From contig NZ_JACHMM010000001.1 in the NCBI RefSeq assembly GCF_014204975.1, positions 3,162,001 to 3,226,000 of the forward strand: a stretch of 64,000 bases of DNA, given 5' to 3'. Below, one piece after another: positions 34,143 through 43,650 of the stretch. A model generated the notes under the pieces. That model was not told where the DNA came from and did not search any database. It saw only the letters and a list, made by a program, of their open reading frames with translations. A program made the translations under genes and the position numbers. Each line of letters starts with the position of its first letter. Position 1 is the stretch's first letter. Source of the DNA: Jiangella mangrovi (GTDB taxonomy: Bacteria; Actinomycetota; Actinomycetes; Jiangellales; Jiangellaceae).

Positions 34143-35279
34143 TCACCGCACCAGGGCGAAGAACGTCCTGAGCTCGTCGACGAAGGTGTCGGGCTGCTCG
34201 AGCGCGGCGAAGTGGCCGCCGCGGGCGGGCTCGCCCCAGTGGAGGATGTTCGTGAAGCGCCGCTCCGCCCACCGCCGCGACGGCCGCTGCAGTTCCCGGG
34301 GGAACACCGTGCAGCCCGTGGGGACGTCGACGGGGTCGCCGGCGGTGTCGGAGATCCAGGCGTCGACCTGGCGGATGCTCTCCCAGTAGAGCCGCGCCGC
34401 AGAGGCGCCCGTGGCGGGCAGCCAGTACAGCATCACGGTGTCGAGCAGCTCGTCGCGGCCGACGACGGGGTCGAGCGAGTCGTCGTGGTCGGTCCAGGTC
34501 CAGTACTTCTCCGCGATCCAGGCACACAGCGCCACCGGCGAGTCGACCAGTCCGTAGCCGACGGTCTGGGGCCGGGTCGCCTGCTGACGTGAGTAGCCGG
34601 AGCCCCATTCCTCGGCCTCGCGCAGGCTGTCGATGGCCGCGCGCTCGGCCTCGGTGAGGTCGTCGAACGTGGCGGGGTCGGGCGGCGCCAGCGGCGGCAT
34701 GAGGTGGATCCCGGCGACGCGGTCCGGGTGCGCCACCCCGAGCAACGTCGACACCGTCGTGCCCCAGTCGCAGCCCTGGGCGCCGTAGCGGTCGTAGCCC
34801 AGCCGCTCCATGACGGTGGCCCAGGCGGCAGCGATGCGCTCGACGCCCCAGCCGGCGCGGGCGGGCTTGTCGCTGAACCCGTAGCCGGGCAGCGACGGGA
34901 CCACGACGTGGAACGCGTCGGCGGGGTCGGGCGGGTCGGTCAGCGGGCCGATGACCTTGCGGGACTCGAGGATCGAGCCCGGCCAGCCGTGCGTCAGCAC
35001 CAGCGGCAGCGCGTCGGCGTGCGGCGACCGGACGTGCAGGCCGTGGATCCCGAGCCCGTCGACCTCAGTCCGGAACTGCGGCAGTCCGTTGAGCCAGCCC
35101 TCGACGCGCCGCCAGTCGTACCCCGTCGACCAGTAGGCGCAGAGCTCGCGCAGCCAGTCGAGCGGCACCCCCTGCGACCAGTCGTCGACGGTGGCGGGCT
35201 CGGGCCATCGGGTGGCACGCAACCGGCCGCGGAGGGCGTCCAGCTCGGACTCGGGCACGTCGATGCGGAACGGTTCCAC
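34143..35279 (-). CDS. epoxide hydrolase, alpha/beta fold with N-terminal lid
   Basis: Adds water to epoxides through an enzyme ester. The 378 residues begin with the epoxide hydrolase N-terminal domain (PFRIDVPESELDALRGRLRA, WPEPATVDDWSQGVPLDWL), followed by the alpha/beta core: LVLTHGWPGSILE (HGWPG oxyanion motif), PSLPGYGFSDKP, the nucleophile Asp in GAQGCDWGTTVS and the catalytic His in GEPARGGHFAALEQP. GTG 35279 is chosen because the domain starts there and AGGG is eight bases upstream; the longer open frame is not family-like. It converges with the methyltransferase gene. No evident link to the polysaccharide genes. Confidence 0.88.
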   Translation of the reverse strand: MEPFRIDVPESELDALRGRLRATRWPEPATVDDWSQGVPLDWLRELCAYWSTGYDWRRVEGWLNGLPQFRTEVDGLGIHGLHVRSPHADALPLVLTHGWPGSILESRKVIGPLTDPPDPADAFHVVVPSLPGYGFSDKPARAGWGVERIAAAWATVMERLGYDRYGAQGCDWGTTVSTLLGVAHPDRVAGIHLMPPLAPPDPATFDDLTEAERAAIDSLREAEEWGSGYSRQQATRPQTVGYGLVDSPVALCAWIAEKYWTWTDHDDSLDPVVGRDELLDTVMLYWLPATGASAARLYWESIRQVDAWISDTAGDPVDVPTGCTVFPRELQRPSRRWAERRFTNILHWGEPARGGHFAALEQPDTFVDELRTFFALVR

Positions 35280-35397
35280 GCGGACGACCCTATTCGGATG
35301 CCCTTCATCCGGCCGCCACCATCGCGACGGCCGTTCGTGCCCGTCGGTCGTTAGCGTCCCCGGCACCACCCCCGTCGTCACAGGAGATGAGGCCGCC

Positions 35398-36612
35398 ATG
35401 AGCGAGCACGACCAGCAGCACGCCGAGGACACCCCCGGCTGGGACCGTCGCGACTTCGTCCGCATGGGCGGCCTGGGCACCGCCGCCCTCGCGCTCGGCG
35501 CCACCGGCGCGCTCGCGGGCGCGGCGCCGGCCGGCGCGGCCGAGGCCGACCGGCCGCTGCGCTTCAAGGCCGACGGCACGTTCAAGATCGTCCAGTTCAA
35601 CGACACCCAGGACGACGAGCGCATCGACCGGCGCACCATCGAGCTGATGAACGAGGTGCTCGACGCCGAGCAGCCGGACCTGGTCGTGCACAACGGCGAC
35701 AACATCACCGGCGGCTGCGCGAACGCCACCGAGATGAAGCAGGCGATGAACAACATCGTCCAGCCGATGGAGTCGCGGGAGATCCCGTGGGTCATCACCT
35801 ACGGCAACCACGACGAGGACTCCACGCCCCAGACCGGCATGGACGAAGAGGACATGCTCGAGTTCTACCGGGCCTACCCCTACAACCAGAACCAGCCCAG
35901 CCCGGACGGCGTCACCGGCAGCGGCAACATGAACCTGCTGATCCGCGGCGCCCGCGGCCAGCAGCCGGTCTTCGGCCTGTTCCTCCTCGACAGCGGCCGC
36001 TACGCCCCGGACACCATCGCCGGGCAGGACTTCGCCGGCTACCCGGACTGGGACTGGCTGCGGATGAACCAGGTGCACTGGTACACCGAGACCTCCGAGC
36101 TGGTCGAGAAGCGGGCCGGTGGCAAGAAGGTCCCGGCGCTGATGTTCATCCACATCCCGCTCTGGGAGTACCGCTTCATGTGGTTCGCCAGCGTCGACAG
36201 CCGCACCGACGCCGACCACGCGCGCGCCGTCGCCAAGCACGGCATCGTCGGCGAGCGCAACGAGACCGAGTGCCCCGGCCCGTTCAACTCCGGCATGTTC
36301 TCCGCGATCCTCGACCGCGGTGACGTGCGCGGCGTGTTCTGCGGCCACGACCACGTCAACACCTATGTCGGCAACTACTACGGCGTCATGCTCGGCTACG
36401 CGGGCAACACCGGCTTCGGCACCTACGGCCTCAGCGGCGCCGAGCGGAACCGTCTGCGCGGCGCCCGCGTCTTCAACCTCACCCAGCAGGACGACGACGT
36501 CGACATCGAGACGCACATGGTGTTCGCCGGCGACTACGGCATCGACCTGACGGCCAACGACCAGAGCGTCGACCCGCTCCCGCTCCCCGAGGGCCGTCGC
36601 CGCCGCAAGTAG
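35398..36612 (+). CDS. Tat-exported metallophosphoesterase
   Basis: Calcineurin-like dinuclear metal phosphoesterase, 404 residues. The N-terminus has a Tat signal (DRRDFVRMGGLGTAALALGA). The metal-binding blocks are FNDTQDDERID, VVHNGDNITGG, ITYGNHDEDS, MFIHIPLWEYRF and FCGHDHVNTY. The first block has DTQ where most members have DxH, as in the fungal-type phosphodiesterase subgroup. ATG 35398 is chosen because it gives the Tat signal and is preceded by AGGAG and GAGG. The substrate is unknown; secreted members often hydrolyse phosphodiesters or nucleotides. Confidence 0.87.
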   Translation: MSEHDQQHAEDTPGWDRRDFVRMGGLGTAALALGATGALAGAAPAGAAEADRPLRFKADGTFKIVQFNDTQDDERIDRRTIELMNEVLDAEQPDLVVHNGDNITGGCANATEMKQAMNNIVQPMESREIPWVITYGNHDEDSTPQTGMDEEDMLEFYRAYPYNQNQPSPDGVTGSGNMNLLIRGARGQQPVFGLFLLDSGRYAPDTIAGQDFAGYPDWDWLRMNQVHWYTETSELVEKRAGGKKVPALMFIHIPLWEYRFMWFASVDSRTDADHARAVAKHGIVGERNETECPGPFNSGMFSAILDRGDVRGVFCGHDHVNTYVGNYYGVMLGYAGNTGFGTYGLSGAERNRLRGARVFNLTQQDDDVDIETHMVFAGDYGIDLTANDQSVDPLPLPEGRRRRK

Positions 36613-36618
36613 CCGTCG

Positions 36619-38580
36619 TCAGCGGGTGGCGGCCAGCGCGACGAAGGGGTCGAGGGACGCGGGGTTGCGCAGCGCCTCGCGGCTGACGGCCTTCTCGGCC
36701 GCCACCCCGGCGAGGATCCGCTTCACCGGGACCTCGCACTTCTTGCCCGTCAGGGTGCGCGGCACGTCGTCGACCACGAGGAAGCGGTCGGGGACGTGCC
36801 GCGGCGAGAGCTCGGCGCGCAGCGCCTTGCGCAGCTCGGGCTCGACGGCGTCCAGCTCGACCCCGTCGGCCAGCACCAGGAAGCAGAGCAGCTCGCCGTC
36901 GGTGTCGCCGGCGCCGGAGGTGTCGATGACCAGGGAGTCGACGACGCCGGGGTGGCCCTCGACGACGCGGTAGAACTCGGCCGTGCCCATGCGGACGCCG
37001 CCGCGGTTCAGCGTGGAGTCGCTGCGCCCGTGGATGACCGCCGACCCGTGCCGCGTGATGGTGATCCAGTCGCCGTGCCGCCAGACGCCGGGGTAGTCCT
37101 CGAAATAGGCCGCCCGCAGCCGGGAGCCGTCGGGGTCGGCCCAGAACGACACCGGCATCGATGGCATCGGCGCGGTCAGCACCAGCTCGCCGACCTCGCC
37201 GATGACGGGGTGACCGGCCTCGTCGAACGCGGCCAGCGCGGCGCCGAGCGCGGGCCGGGACAGCTCGCCGAGCCAGACCGGGACGTCCGGCGCCGGCCCG
37301 ACGAACGCCGTGCAGGCGTCGGTGCCGCCGGACAGGCTGGCGATCTGCACGGACGGTCCCAGGTTGCGGCCCAGCCAGCGGAAGCCGTCGGTCGACAACG
37401 GCGCCCCGGTGCTGCCGACGGCGCGCAGCGACGACAGCGCCGACGGGTTCAGCGAGAGGCCGTCCTTGAGGCAGGCCTGCACGAACGGCGCCGACGTGCC
37501 GAAGACGCCGATGCGCTCCTCGGCCGCCATGTCCCACAGCGACCCCAGCGACGGGTGACCCGGGCTGCCGTCGTACAGCACCACCGTCGACCCCACCAGC
37601 AGGCCGCTGACGAGGAAGTTCCACATCATCCAGCCGGCGGTGGTGAACCAGAAGAACCGCTCGCCGGGCTTCAGGTCCAGCTGCAGCCCCAGGGACTTGA
37701 GGTGCTCGAGCAGGATGCCGCCGTGTCCCTGCACGATGCCCTTGGGCAGCCCCGTGGTGCCGGACGAGTACAGCACCCAGAGCGGGTGATCGAACGGGAC
37801 GGCGTCGAACTCCAGCGGGGCGCCGTCGTACCGCTCGAGCAGGTCGTCGAACGCCAGCGCGTCGGGCAACTCCTCTCCGCCGAACGGGATGCCGACGACG
37901 GCGTGCAGCGTCGGCAGCTGCGCCCGCAGCGCCGCCACCGTCGGCCGGACGTCGACCGCCTTGCCGTTGTAGACGTAGCCGTCGCAGGCGACCAGCACGA
38001 CCGGCTCGATCTGCGCGAACCGGTCGGCCGCCGCGCGGACGCCGAAGTCGGGGGAGCAGGACGACCAGACGGCGCCCAGACTGGCTGTGGCCAGGAACGC
38101 GACCAGCGTCTGCGGCGCGTTCGGCACCAGCGCGGCCACCCGGTCGCCGGGGCCGACGCCCTGGGCGGCCAGCGCGGCGCGCATGGCGGCGACCTGCCGG
38201 CGCAGCTCGCCGTAGGTCAGCTCGGTGCGCAGGCCGTCCTCGCGCCGGAAGACCACCGCGACGTCCTCACCGCCCTTGCCGGGACCGGGCCGGAGCGCGT
38301 GCGCGGCGTAGTTGAGGGTCGCGCCGGGGAACCAGCGGGTGCCCGGCATGACGACGTCGGGCAGCACGTCCGTCGGCGGGTCGACGAAGCCGACCTCGAA
38401 GAACCGCGCGATGGCGCCCCAGAACGCGCCCGGCTGGGCGACCGACCAGCGCCACAGCTCGTCGTAGTCGGCGGTGTCGGCGATGCCCTGGTCGCGCAGC
38501 CAGGCGCGGAACTCGCTCATCCGGCTGGCGGCTACGGCCTGGGGGTCGGGCCGCCACACGACCTCGGCGTCGTCGGTCAT
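36619..38580 (-). CDS. acetoacetyl-CoA synthetase
   Basis: Activates acetoacetate to its CoA thioester with ATP. This ANL-superfamily enzyme has 653 residues, the usual length. Landmarks are the N-terminal FWGAIARFFEVGF, YGELRRQVAAMRAALAAQGV, VWSSCSPDFG, the P-loop LYSSGTTGLPKGIVQGHGG, ASLSGGTDACTAF, GVWRHGDWI and the C-terminal lysine region TLTGKKCEVPVKRILAG. The TTAGWMMWNFLVSGLLVG block is typical of acetoacetyl-CoA synthetases. ATG 38580 is used; TTG 38589 in the same frame is less likely. Its gene ends six bases from the phosphoesterase stop, convergently. Confidence 0.92.
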   Translation of the reverse strand: MTDDAEVVWRPDPQAVAASRMSEFRAWLRDQGIADTADYDELWRWSVAQPGAFWGAIARFFEVGFVDPPTDVLPDVVMPGTRWFPGATLNYAAHALRPGPGKGGEDVAVVFRREDGLRTELTYGELRRQVAAMRAALAAQGVGPGDRVAALVPNAPQTLVAFLATASLGAVWSSCSPDFGVRAAADRFAQIEPVVLVACDGYVYNGKAVDVRPTVAALRAQLPTLHAVVGIPFGGEELPDALAFDDLLERYDGAPLEFDAVPFDHPLWVLYSSGTTGLPKGIVQGHGGILLEHLKSLGLQLDLKPGERFFWFTTAGWMMWNFLVSGLLVGSTVVLYDGSPGHPSLGSLWDMAAEERIGVFGTSAPFVQACLKDGLSLNPSALSSLRAVGSTGAPLSTDGFRWLGRNLGPSVQIASLSGGTDACTAFVGPAPDVPVWLGELSRPALGAALAAFDEAGHPVIGEVGELVLTAPMPSMPVSFWADPDGSRLRAAYFEDYPGVWRHGDWITITRHGSAVIHGRSDSTLNRGGVRMGTAEFYRVVEGHPGVVDSLVIDTSGAGDTDGELLCFLVLADGVELDAVEPELRKALRAELSPRHVPDRFLVVDDVPRTLTGKKCEVPVKRILAGVAAEKAVSREALRNPASLDPFVALAATR

Positions 38581-38590
38581 GCCGCACAAC

Positions 38591-39772
38591 CTAACGCGGG
38601 CGCAGTGCCGCCGCGAGGGCGCGGTGCAGCACGCCCTCGGCCTGCGGCGCGAACCGGCCGGGCAGCCCGAACCAGTACGGCGCCTCGTCCGCCTCGTACC
38701 CGCCCTGGGCCAGCTGCCGGGCAGTGACGAGGTAGCCGGTCATGCCGTTCGTGTAGCCGAGCGGCAGGGTCGTCCCGCCGGACAGCACCGCCACCCGCCG
38801 CCCGTACGCGCCCACCGGCTCGCCGGAGACACCGAGTAGCTGCAGGTCCGCCGCGAGCCGCAGGGACGAGACGACGACGGGCGCCGACGGCGGGTCCGCG
38901 CCGTCCTGGAGTGGCAGCTCGACGGTGGTGCGCTCGGTCGCGAGCGCGGCCGGTCCCACGTCGATGCGGGTGCCGCTCAGCGCCCGGGCGACCGCGAGCG
39001 CCAGCTCGCCGGCCGCGGCGTCGACGGTCGCGAACGACGGCAGCGGGTCGATGTCGCCGCAGCAGCCCTGCGCGTAGACCGCCACCGTGCCCGGGTAGCG
39101 GCGCTCCACCAGGTCCATGGCCGCGCCCGCGAAGTCCGGCGTGACCACGTTGTCGCGGTGGACCACCGGGTGGCAGGCGAAGTGCACCAGCAGGGCGGCC
39201 ACGCCGTCAGGCCCCGTGAAGCGCAGCACGGTGACGGCGGGGTCGACGGACGATCGCGGGAGCGTCGACGGGGAGCGGGCCGCCCGCCGGTCGTGACCGA
39301 GGGCCGCGCGGTCGGCGAACCGGTCGACGGTCACCGGCCGCAGTGCCGCCAGCGCCCGCCCGACGCCGTCGACGACCGCCTCGCAGACCTGGTCGACGTA
39401 GGCGTCGTCGACCGCGCCGATGGCCGGGGCGAATCCTCTCGACACCTGCGGGGCGGAGTGCGTGTGGGTGGCGTGCAACAGCACCGAGCGAGCCGGCAGC
39501 CCGTAGCGCCGGGTCAGCTCGCCGTGCACCCGCTCGGCGGTGTCGAAGCCCCACCCGAGCAGGTCGGCGGAGACGAGCACCGCCCGCTCGCCGCCGACGG
39601 CGCCGCCGCTGCCGCCGCCGTCGCCGCTGGAGAACGCCAGCGTGCGCAGCCGCAGCGGACCGGCCGTGCCCGTCGCCGGACCCAGCCCGTCGCGGAAGGC
39701 GAACCCGGCCAGCGGCAGCGGCCGGCCGGGGGTGATGTCGGCGCGGTCGACCCCGAGCAGCAGGGCGGACAC
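38591..39772 (-). CDS. neutral/alkaline ceramidase-like amidase
   Basis: Resembles the N-terminal zinc amidase domain of neutral/alkaline non-lysosomal ceramidases: LLLGVDRADITPGRPLPLAG, VLLHATHTHSAP (metal-binding HTH), LLVHFACHPVVHRDN, VYAQGCCGDIDP and LPLGYTNGMTGYLVTARQL. At 393 residues it lacks the C-terminal immunoglobulin-like domain and any signal peptide, so it is probably cytoplasmic and may act on another amide or ester. The GTG start at 39772 lies 11 bases after the end of the neighbouring WbpA-like gene (stop at 39784), which is transcribed in the same direction upstream of it. Confidence 0.82.
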   Translation of the reverse strand: MSALLLGVDRADITPGRPLPLAGFAFRDGLGPATGTAGPLRLRTLAFSSGDGGGSGGAVGGERAVLVSADLLGWGFDTAERVHGELTRRYGLPARSVLLHATHTHSAPQVSRGFAPAIGAVDDAYVDQVCEAVVDGVGRALAALRPVTVDRFADRAALGHDRRAARSPSTLPRSSVDPAVTVLRFTGPDGVAALLVHFACHPVVHRDNVVTPDFAGAAMDLVERRYPGTVAVYAQGCCGDIDPLPSFATVDAAAGELALAVARALSGTRIDVGPAALATERTTVELPLQDGADPPSAPVVVSSLRLAADLQLLGVSGEPVGAYGRRVAVLSGGTTLPLGYTNGMTGYLVTARQLAQGGYEADEAPYWFGLPGRFAPQAEGVLHRALAAALRPR

Positions 39773-39783
39773 CGCCGATCAGC

Positions 39784-41049
39784 TCACATGTGCTCGACGC
39801 CGTCGCCCAGCGGCGTGATGCCGCGGGTGTCGAAGACCCGCTTCGCGGTCTTGGCGATGAGGTGGCCGTCGTACTCGGCGTGCGGCTGCAGGACGACGGC
39901 GAGGTCGGCCGAGGCCAGCGCGGCGTCGAGGTCGGGCTCGCAGTCGAGGACGGTGTCGTCGACCTTCCACGACGGGACCTTGGGGTCGTGGAAGACGACG
40001 TTGGCGCCGAGTGAGATCAGCCGCTTGGCCAGCGGAACGGCGGGCGACTCGCGCTGGTCGGCGATGTCGGGCTTGTACGTGACGCCGAGCAGCAGGACGG
40101 TCGAGCCGTTCACGGCCTTGCCGTCGAGGTTGAGGATGTTCTGGATGCGCTGGACCACGTACGCCGGCATGGTGGCGTTGATCTCCTGCGCCAGCTCGAC
40201 GAAGCGGAACGGGTAGCCCAGGCGGACCCGCACGTTGTGGCTCAGGTAGTTGGGGTCGATGGGGATGCAGTGCCCGCCGACGCCGGGGCCGGGGTAGAAC
40301 GCCTGGAACCCGAACGGCTTGGTCTTGGCCAGCCGGATGACGTCCCAGAGGTCGATGCCCAGCTCGTGGCAGAACCGCGCCATCTCGTTGACCAGCGCGA
40401 TGTTGACGTGCCGGTAGGTGTTCTCGAGCAGCTTGGCGGTCTCGGCCTCGCGGGTGCCCTTGGCCTCGACGACGGTGTCGACGAAGCGGCGGTAGAACGC
40501 GGCCGCCCGCTCGGTGCACTCGGGGGTCTGGCCGCCGACGACCTTGGGGGTGTTGCGCATGCCGAACTTCGGGTTGCCCGGGTCGATGCGCTCGGGCGAG
40601 AAGGCGAGGTGGAAGTCGCGGCCGGCGACCAGCCCGGAGGCCTCTTCGAGCATGGGCCGGACGACCTCATCGGTGGTGCCGGGGTAGGTGGTGGACTCGA
40701 GCACCACCAGCATGCCCGCGGACAGGTGCCGCCCGACGGTGGCAACGGCGGCCTTGACGGCGCCGAGGTCGGGCCCGCCGTCGTCGGAGAGCGGCGTCGG
40801 CACGCAGATGACGATGGCGTCGGCGCCGTCGAGGTCGGACTCGTCGGCGCTGGCGCGGAAGCCCGCGGCGCGCATCTCGGCGATGTCGGCGTCGGAGAGG
40901 TCGTCGACGTGCGAGCGACCCTCGTTCAGACCCTCGACGACCCTGGTGCTCACGTCGAAGCCCATGACCTGCAGGCCGGAGCGGCTCGCCTCTTGCGCCA
41001 AGGGCAGGCCCACGTAACCCAGTCCAACTACCGCGACATCTGTCGACAC
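39784..41049 (-). CDS. UDP-N-acetyl-D-glucosamine 6-dehydrogenase (WbpA-like)
   Basis: Oxidises UDP-GlcNAc to UDP-GlcNAcA, the first step toward diacetamido-uronic acids. The 421 residues show VAVVGLGYVGLPLAQEA, IVICVPTPLSDDGG, LESTTYPGTTDEVVRPML, FSPERIDPGNPKFGMRNTPK, KLLENTYRHVNIALVNEM and the catalytic cysteine in YPGPGVGGHCIPIDPNYL. These match WbpA closely. It lies 13 kb from the other genes of the same predicted pathway. The start faces a 200-base region shared with the divergent kinase-like gene. UDP-ManNAc is a less likely alternative substrate. Confidence 0.88.
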   Translation of the reverse strand: MSTDVAVVGLGYVGLPLAQEASRSGLQVMGFDVSTRVVEGLNEGRSHVDDLSDADIAEMRAAGFRASADESDLDGADAIVICVPTPLSDDGGPDLGAVKAAVATVGRHLSAGMLVVLESTTYPGTTDEVVRPMLEEASGLVAGRDFHLAFSPERIDPGNPKFGMRNTPKVVGGQTPECTERAAAFYRRFVDTVVEAKGTREAETAKLLENTYRHVNIALVNEMARFCHELGIDLWDVIRLAKTKPFGFQAFYPGPGVGGHCIPIDPNYLSHNVRVRLGYPFRFVELAQEINATMPAYVVQRIQNILNLDGKAVNGSTVLLLGVTYKPDIADQRESPAVPLAKRLISLGANVVFHDPKVPSWKVDDTVLDCEPDLDAALASADLAVVLQPHAEYDGHLIAKTAKRVFDTRGITPLGDGVEHM

Positions 41050-41212
41050 TGCTTCGTTCCCGTCCGTACGACTACGTGAGGGCCACGCCGCTGCTGATGT
41101 GCGTGCGGACGTGACCGGACGACTTTACAGCAGCCTCGCACGCATGACCCCCGCTGTCGTGGCGGGGTTGCCGCCGAAGATGAGAACACTCTCATTCAAT
41201 TCCGGGTCAAAG

Positions 41213-41228
41213 GGCCCTGAACAGGGCC
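41213..41228. promoter_or_regulatory. short hairpin in divergent intergenic region
   Basis: GGCCCTG and CAGGGCC form a perfect 7-bp stem with a two-base AA loop, 23 bases before the kinase-like gene. No T tract follows. It could affect expression of that gene, but the role is unknown. Bases 41050-41250 hold no gene. Confidence 0.3.
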
Positions 41229-41250
41229 GTTGTGCTGGTTACCATGCCTG

Positions 41251-42393
41251 ATGCCTGCCCACGCTCCTGACATCTCCGACGCGGTCCGGTCCCTCGACTG
41301 GACGGCCGCGATCGAGCGGATGACGGGCAGCCTGCCGGCCGCGCGGGGGGTCGCCCGGTTGCGGCGACGCGACTTCTTCCACGACAACCGCATCGCGTTC
41401 TCGGCCCGGCTCGACACCACGACGGCCTTCCCGACCAGTGGTGTCTTCGTCGACCACCGCACGGGCGCGTCGGTGCTGGTGGCGGACGGTCGGCCGACGG
41501 TGCGATCGGTGGCCGCCGCTGACGTCGTCGTGGCCGGCGCCATGCGCACCGCCGAGCAGCTGCGCTTCCGGGCGTTCTACGTCACGGAGGTGCACCGGAC
41601 GCTCGTCGTGCAGCAGCGCTCCGCCCCCGCCAGGCCGACGCCGCTGGTCATCGGCAGCGAGCACCAGCGAGCGCTGGCCGGCCGCACGCCGTTCGCCGTC
41701 CCACGGGTGCTCGACGGCGGGTTGGCCCGGCGCGGTCTGGACGGCGACGCCGTCGCCGACTGGCTGGTCGAGGAGGCGTTCGACGGCGCCCCCGTCAGGG
41801 CCGCCGACGCCGCCGACGCGGTCCCCGAGTTGCTCGCGCTGCTGGCCGAGACCTGGGAGCGGCTCGGGCTGACCCACGAGCGGCTCGGCGGCGAGCAGCG
41901 CGCCCGGGCGCTGAGCGCGTTCTCCGGCCTCGCCGAGGACCCGCCGCCGGGCATCTGGCCGGGCGACCTCGACCCGCACCACACCTGGCTGCGGGTCCGG
42001 GCCCTCCTCGACGACGGCCGTCCGCTCACCGTCGGGCTGAGCCACGGCGACCCCGGCCTGGGCAACGTGCTGCGGCTGACCGACGGCCGGCTGGCGCTGG
42101 TCGACTGGGAGGACGCCGGCTACCGGCCGGTCGCCCACGACGTCGTCAAGGTCCTGATGTCCTCGCCCGACCCGCGCGGCCTGGTCGCCGAGCTCGAGGC
42201 GCCGGCGTCACTACGGCCCGCGCTGGCGGCGGCCGGCGCCGTCCCGTGGCGGCCGCAGGTGGCGGTCGCGCTGGTGCTGTTCCTCAGCGGCTGGCGCAAC
42301 CGCTACTTCCGCGCCGTCAAACGGGGCAGCGTCAGGGCCGCCGACCGGCGCATGCACCTCCTGCTCGGCATGCTCGACGACCTGCTCCCCTGA
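41251..42393 (+). CDS. aminoglycoside phosphotransferase-fold (APH) kinase-like protein
   Basis: A 380-residue protein with the phosphotransferase core in its C-terminal half: VGLSHGDPGLGNVLRL (catalytic loop, HGDxxxxN) and LALVDWEDAGYRPVAHD (metal-binding DWE in place of DFG). The N-terminal half, about residues 20-190, has GVFVDHRTGASVLVAD and EQLRFRAFYVTEVHR but lacks a recognisable glycine-rich loop. This suggests a small-molecule or sugar kinase specialised for this locus. ATG 41251 is used because protein-like sequence begins there; no good ribosome-binding site is visible. Substrate unknown. Confidence 0.72.
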   Translation: MPAHAPDISDAVRSLDWTAAIERMTGSLPAARGVARLRRRDFFHDNRIAFSARLDTTTAFPTSGVFVDHRTGASVLVADGRPTVRSVAAADVVVAGAMRTAEQLRFRAFYVTEVHRTLVVQQRSAPARPTPLVIGSEHQRALAGRTPFAVPRVLDGGLARRGLDGDAVADWLVEEAFDGAPVRAADAADAVPELLALLAETWERLGLTHERLGGEQRARALSAFSGLAEDPPPGIWPGDLDPHHTWLRVRALLDDGRPLTVGLSHGDPGLGNVLRLTDGRLALVDWEDAGYRPVAHDVVKVLMSSPDPRGLVAELEAPASLRPALAAAGAVPWRPQVAVALVLFLSGWRNRYFRAVKRGSVRAADRRMHLLLGMLDDLLP

Positions 42394-42427
42394 CCTTTTC
42401 TTGGGTTCGTGTGGTTGCGCTGGGTTT

Positions 42428-42553
42428 CCCCGTCCCCCTGCTGCCCAGTGTCTTAGCCGCGTGCACTCGCCTCGAGTCCGCGCGCCCCGGGGGCGCTTGG
42501 ACGTGACCCGGGTCCCCGCGGCCAAGAACTCGGCAGCTATCAGGGGGACGGGG
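42428..42553. repeat. long palindrome, family B copy 1
   Basis: A 126-base near-complete hairpin. The ends CCCCGTCCCCCTG (42428-42440) and CAGGGGGACGGGG (42541-42553) are perfect inverted repeats; inside, GCTGCC (42440-42445) pairs with GGCAGC (42532-42537), and TCTTAGCCGCG (42451-42461) with CGCGGCCAAGA (42517-42527, one mismatch); the centre has GCGCCCC facing GGGGCGC. It begins 35 bases after the kinase-like gene. A second copy in the opposite orientation is at 45294. The rest of 42394-42706 contains only the interrupted family A palindrome and the IS left end. Confidence 0.85.
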
Positions 42554-42660
42554 GGAGTCTGGCGACGGGTGGGAGGTCGTCTTCACTAGCGCCAATCGAC
42601 TTCACTACGCAGAACCGTCTTCTGCGTGGCCGTGCGGGTGCAGAGGACGGTTCTGGCTAG

Positions 42661-43650
42661 GGTGTGTCTCCCATATCTGTGATGAGTCGCGCTGCATGAT
42701 CGCAGTGTGAGTTCGTCTCGGTTTGAGTCGTTGACCGATGCTCAGTGGGAGCAGATCGAGCCGTTGCTGCCGTCGAACGCGGGGCGGCGGGGCCACCCGT
42801 TCTGGGATAACCGGCGGGTGGTGGAGGGGATCGTCTACCGGTACCGGACCGGGATCCCGTGGCGGGACCTGCCCCGAGAGCCATTCGGGCCGTGGAAGAC
42901 GGTCTGGAAGCGGCACCGCCGATACGCCGAGGATGGGACCTGGGACAAGGTGCTGGCCGGGCTGCTTGCCCAGGCGGACGCCGCTGGTCAGATCGATTGG
43001 ACGGTGTCGGTGGACGCCACGATCAACCGTGCCCACCAGCACGCCACGAACACCACGCGCCCGGAGCGGGACACGGGGGGCGCGGGCGAATCACACGAGT
43101 CAGCCTGACGGGTTCGTTCCTAGCCCGATCGGCGGGGAACGTGAACCTGCAGGTCACGGTATCGGCAAGTCGCGTGGCGGACTGACCAGCAAGATCCACT
43201 TTGCGGTGGATGGACACGGCCGCCCGCTGGCCGCGGTCATCACCGGCGGGCAGCGCAACGATGGCGTGATGCTTACCGAGGTGCTGGCCGACATCCGCGT
43301 CCCTCGCCTGGGGCCGGGCCGGGCCCGCACCACCCCGGACGCGGTGATCGCCGACCGCGCCTACACCTCCGGCGTCAACCGCCAGATGCTCGCAGCCCGG
43401 CACATCAAGGCCGTGATCCCGCAGAAGAAGAACGAGATCGCCGCCCGCAAACGCAAGGGCTCGGCCGGCGGGCGACCTCCGGCCCTGGACGAGCAGACCT
43501 ACAAGCAGCGCAACGTCGTCGAACGCTCCTTCGCTCTGATCAAGCAATGGCGAGGACTGGCCACCCGCTACGACAAGCTCGCGATCACCTACCGCGCCGC
43601 CGTCGTGCTGTCCGCCTGCATCACATGGGCGCGCATATAGGAGACACGCT
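42661..43650 (+). mobile_element. IS5-family (IS427-type) insertion sequence, about 990 bp
   Basis: Terminal inverted repeats are 42661-42676 (GGTGTGTCTCCCATAT) and 43635-43650 (AGCGTGTCTCCTATAT when reverse-complemented), 13 of 16 matching. CTAG flanks both sides (42657-42660 and 43651-43654) and is best read as the target duplication; a 2-bp TA duplication is the other reading. The two-frame transposase fills the element. It looks complete and possibly active. Confidence 0.88.
42707..43640 (+). CDS. IS5-family transposase in two overlapping frames
   Basis: DDE transposase made as two open frames. The first (42707-43108, GTG start) carries the DUF4096-type N-terminus (LTDAQWEQIEPLLPS, YRYRTGIPWRDLP) and the first catalytic Asp in TVSVDATINRAH. 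The second continues to 43640 with GGLTSKIHFAVDGHGRPL, the second Asp in DAVIADRAYTS and the Glu in RNVVERSFALIKQWRGLATR. Joining them needs a shift of +1 (or -2) before 43108; a run of six G near 43075-43081 is a candidate site. Programmed frameshifting is established for this IS group, so I treat the gene as intact. Confidence 0.82.

Noticed and set aside
43075-43108. Calling the IS5-type transposase a pseudogene
   Set aside because: Both frames are complete and overlap at a G run, matching the known two-frame design of this IS group; the catalytic residues are all present.
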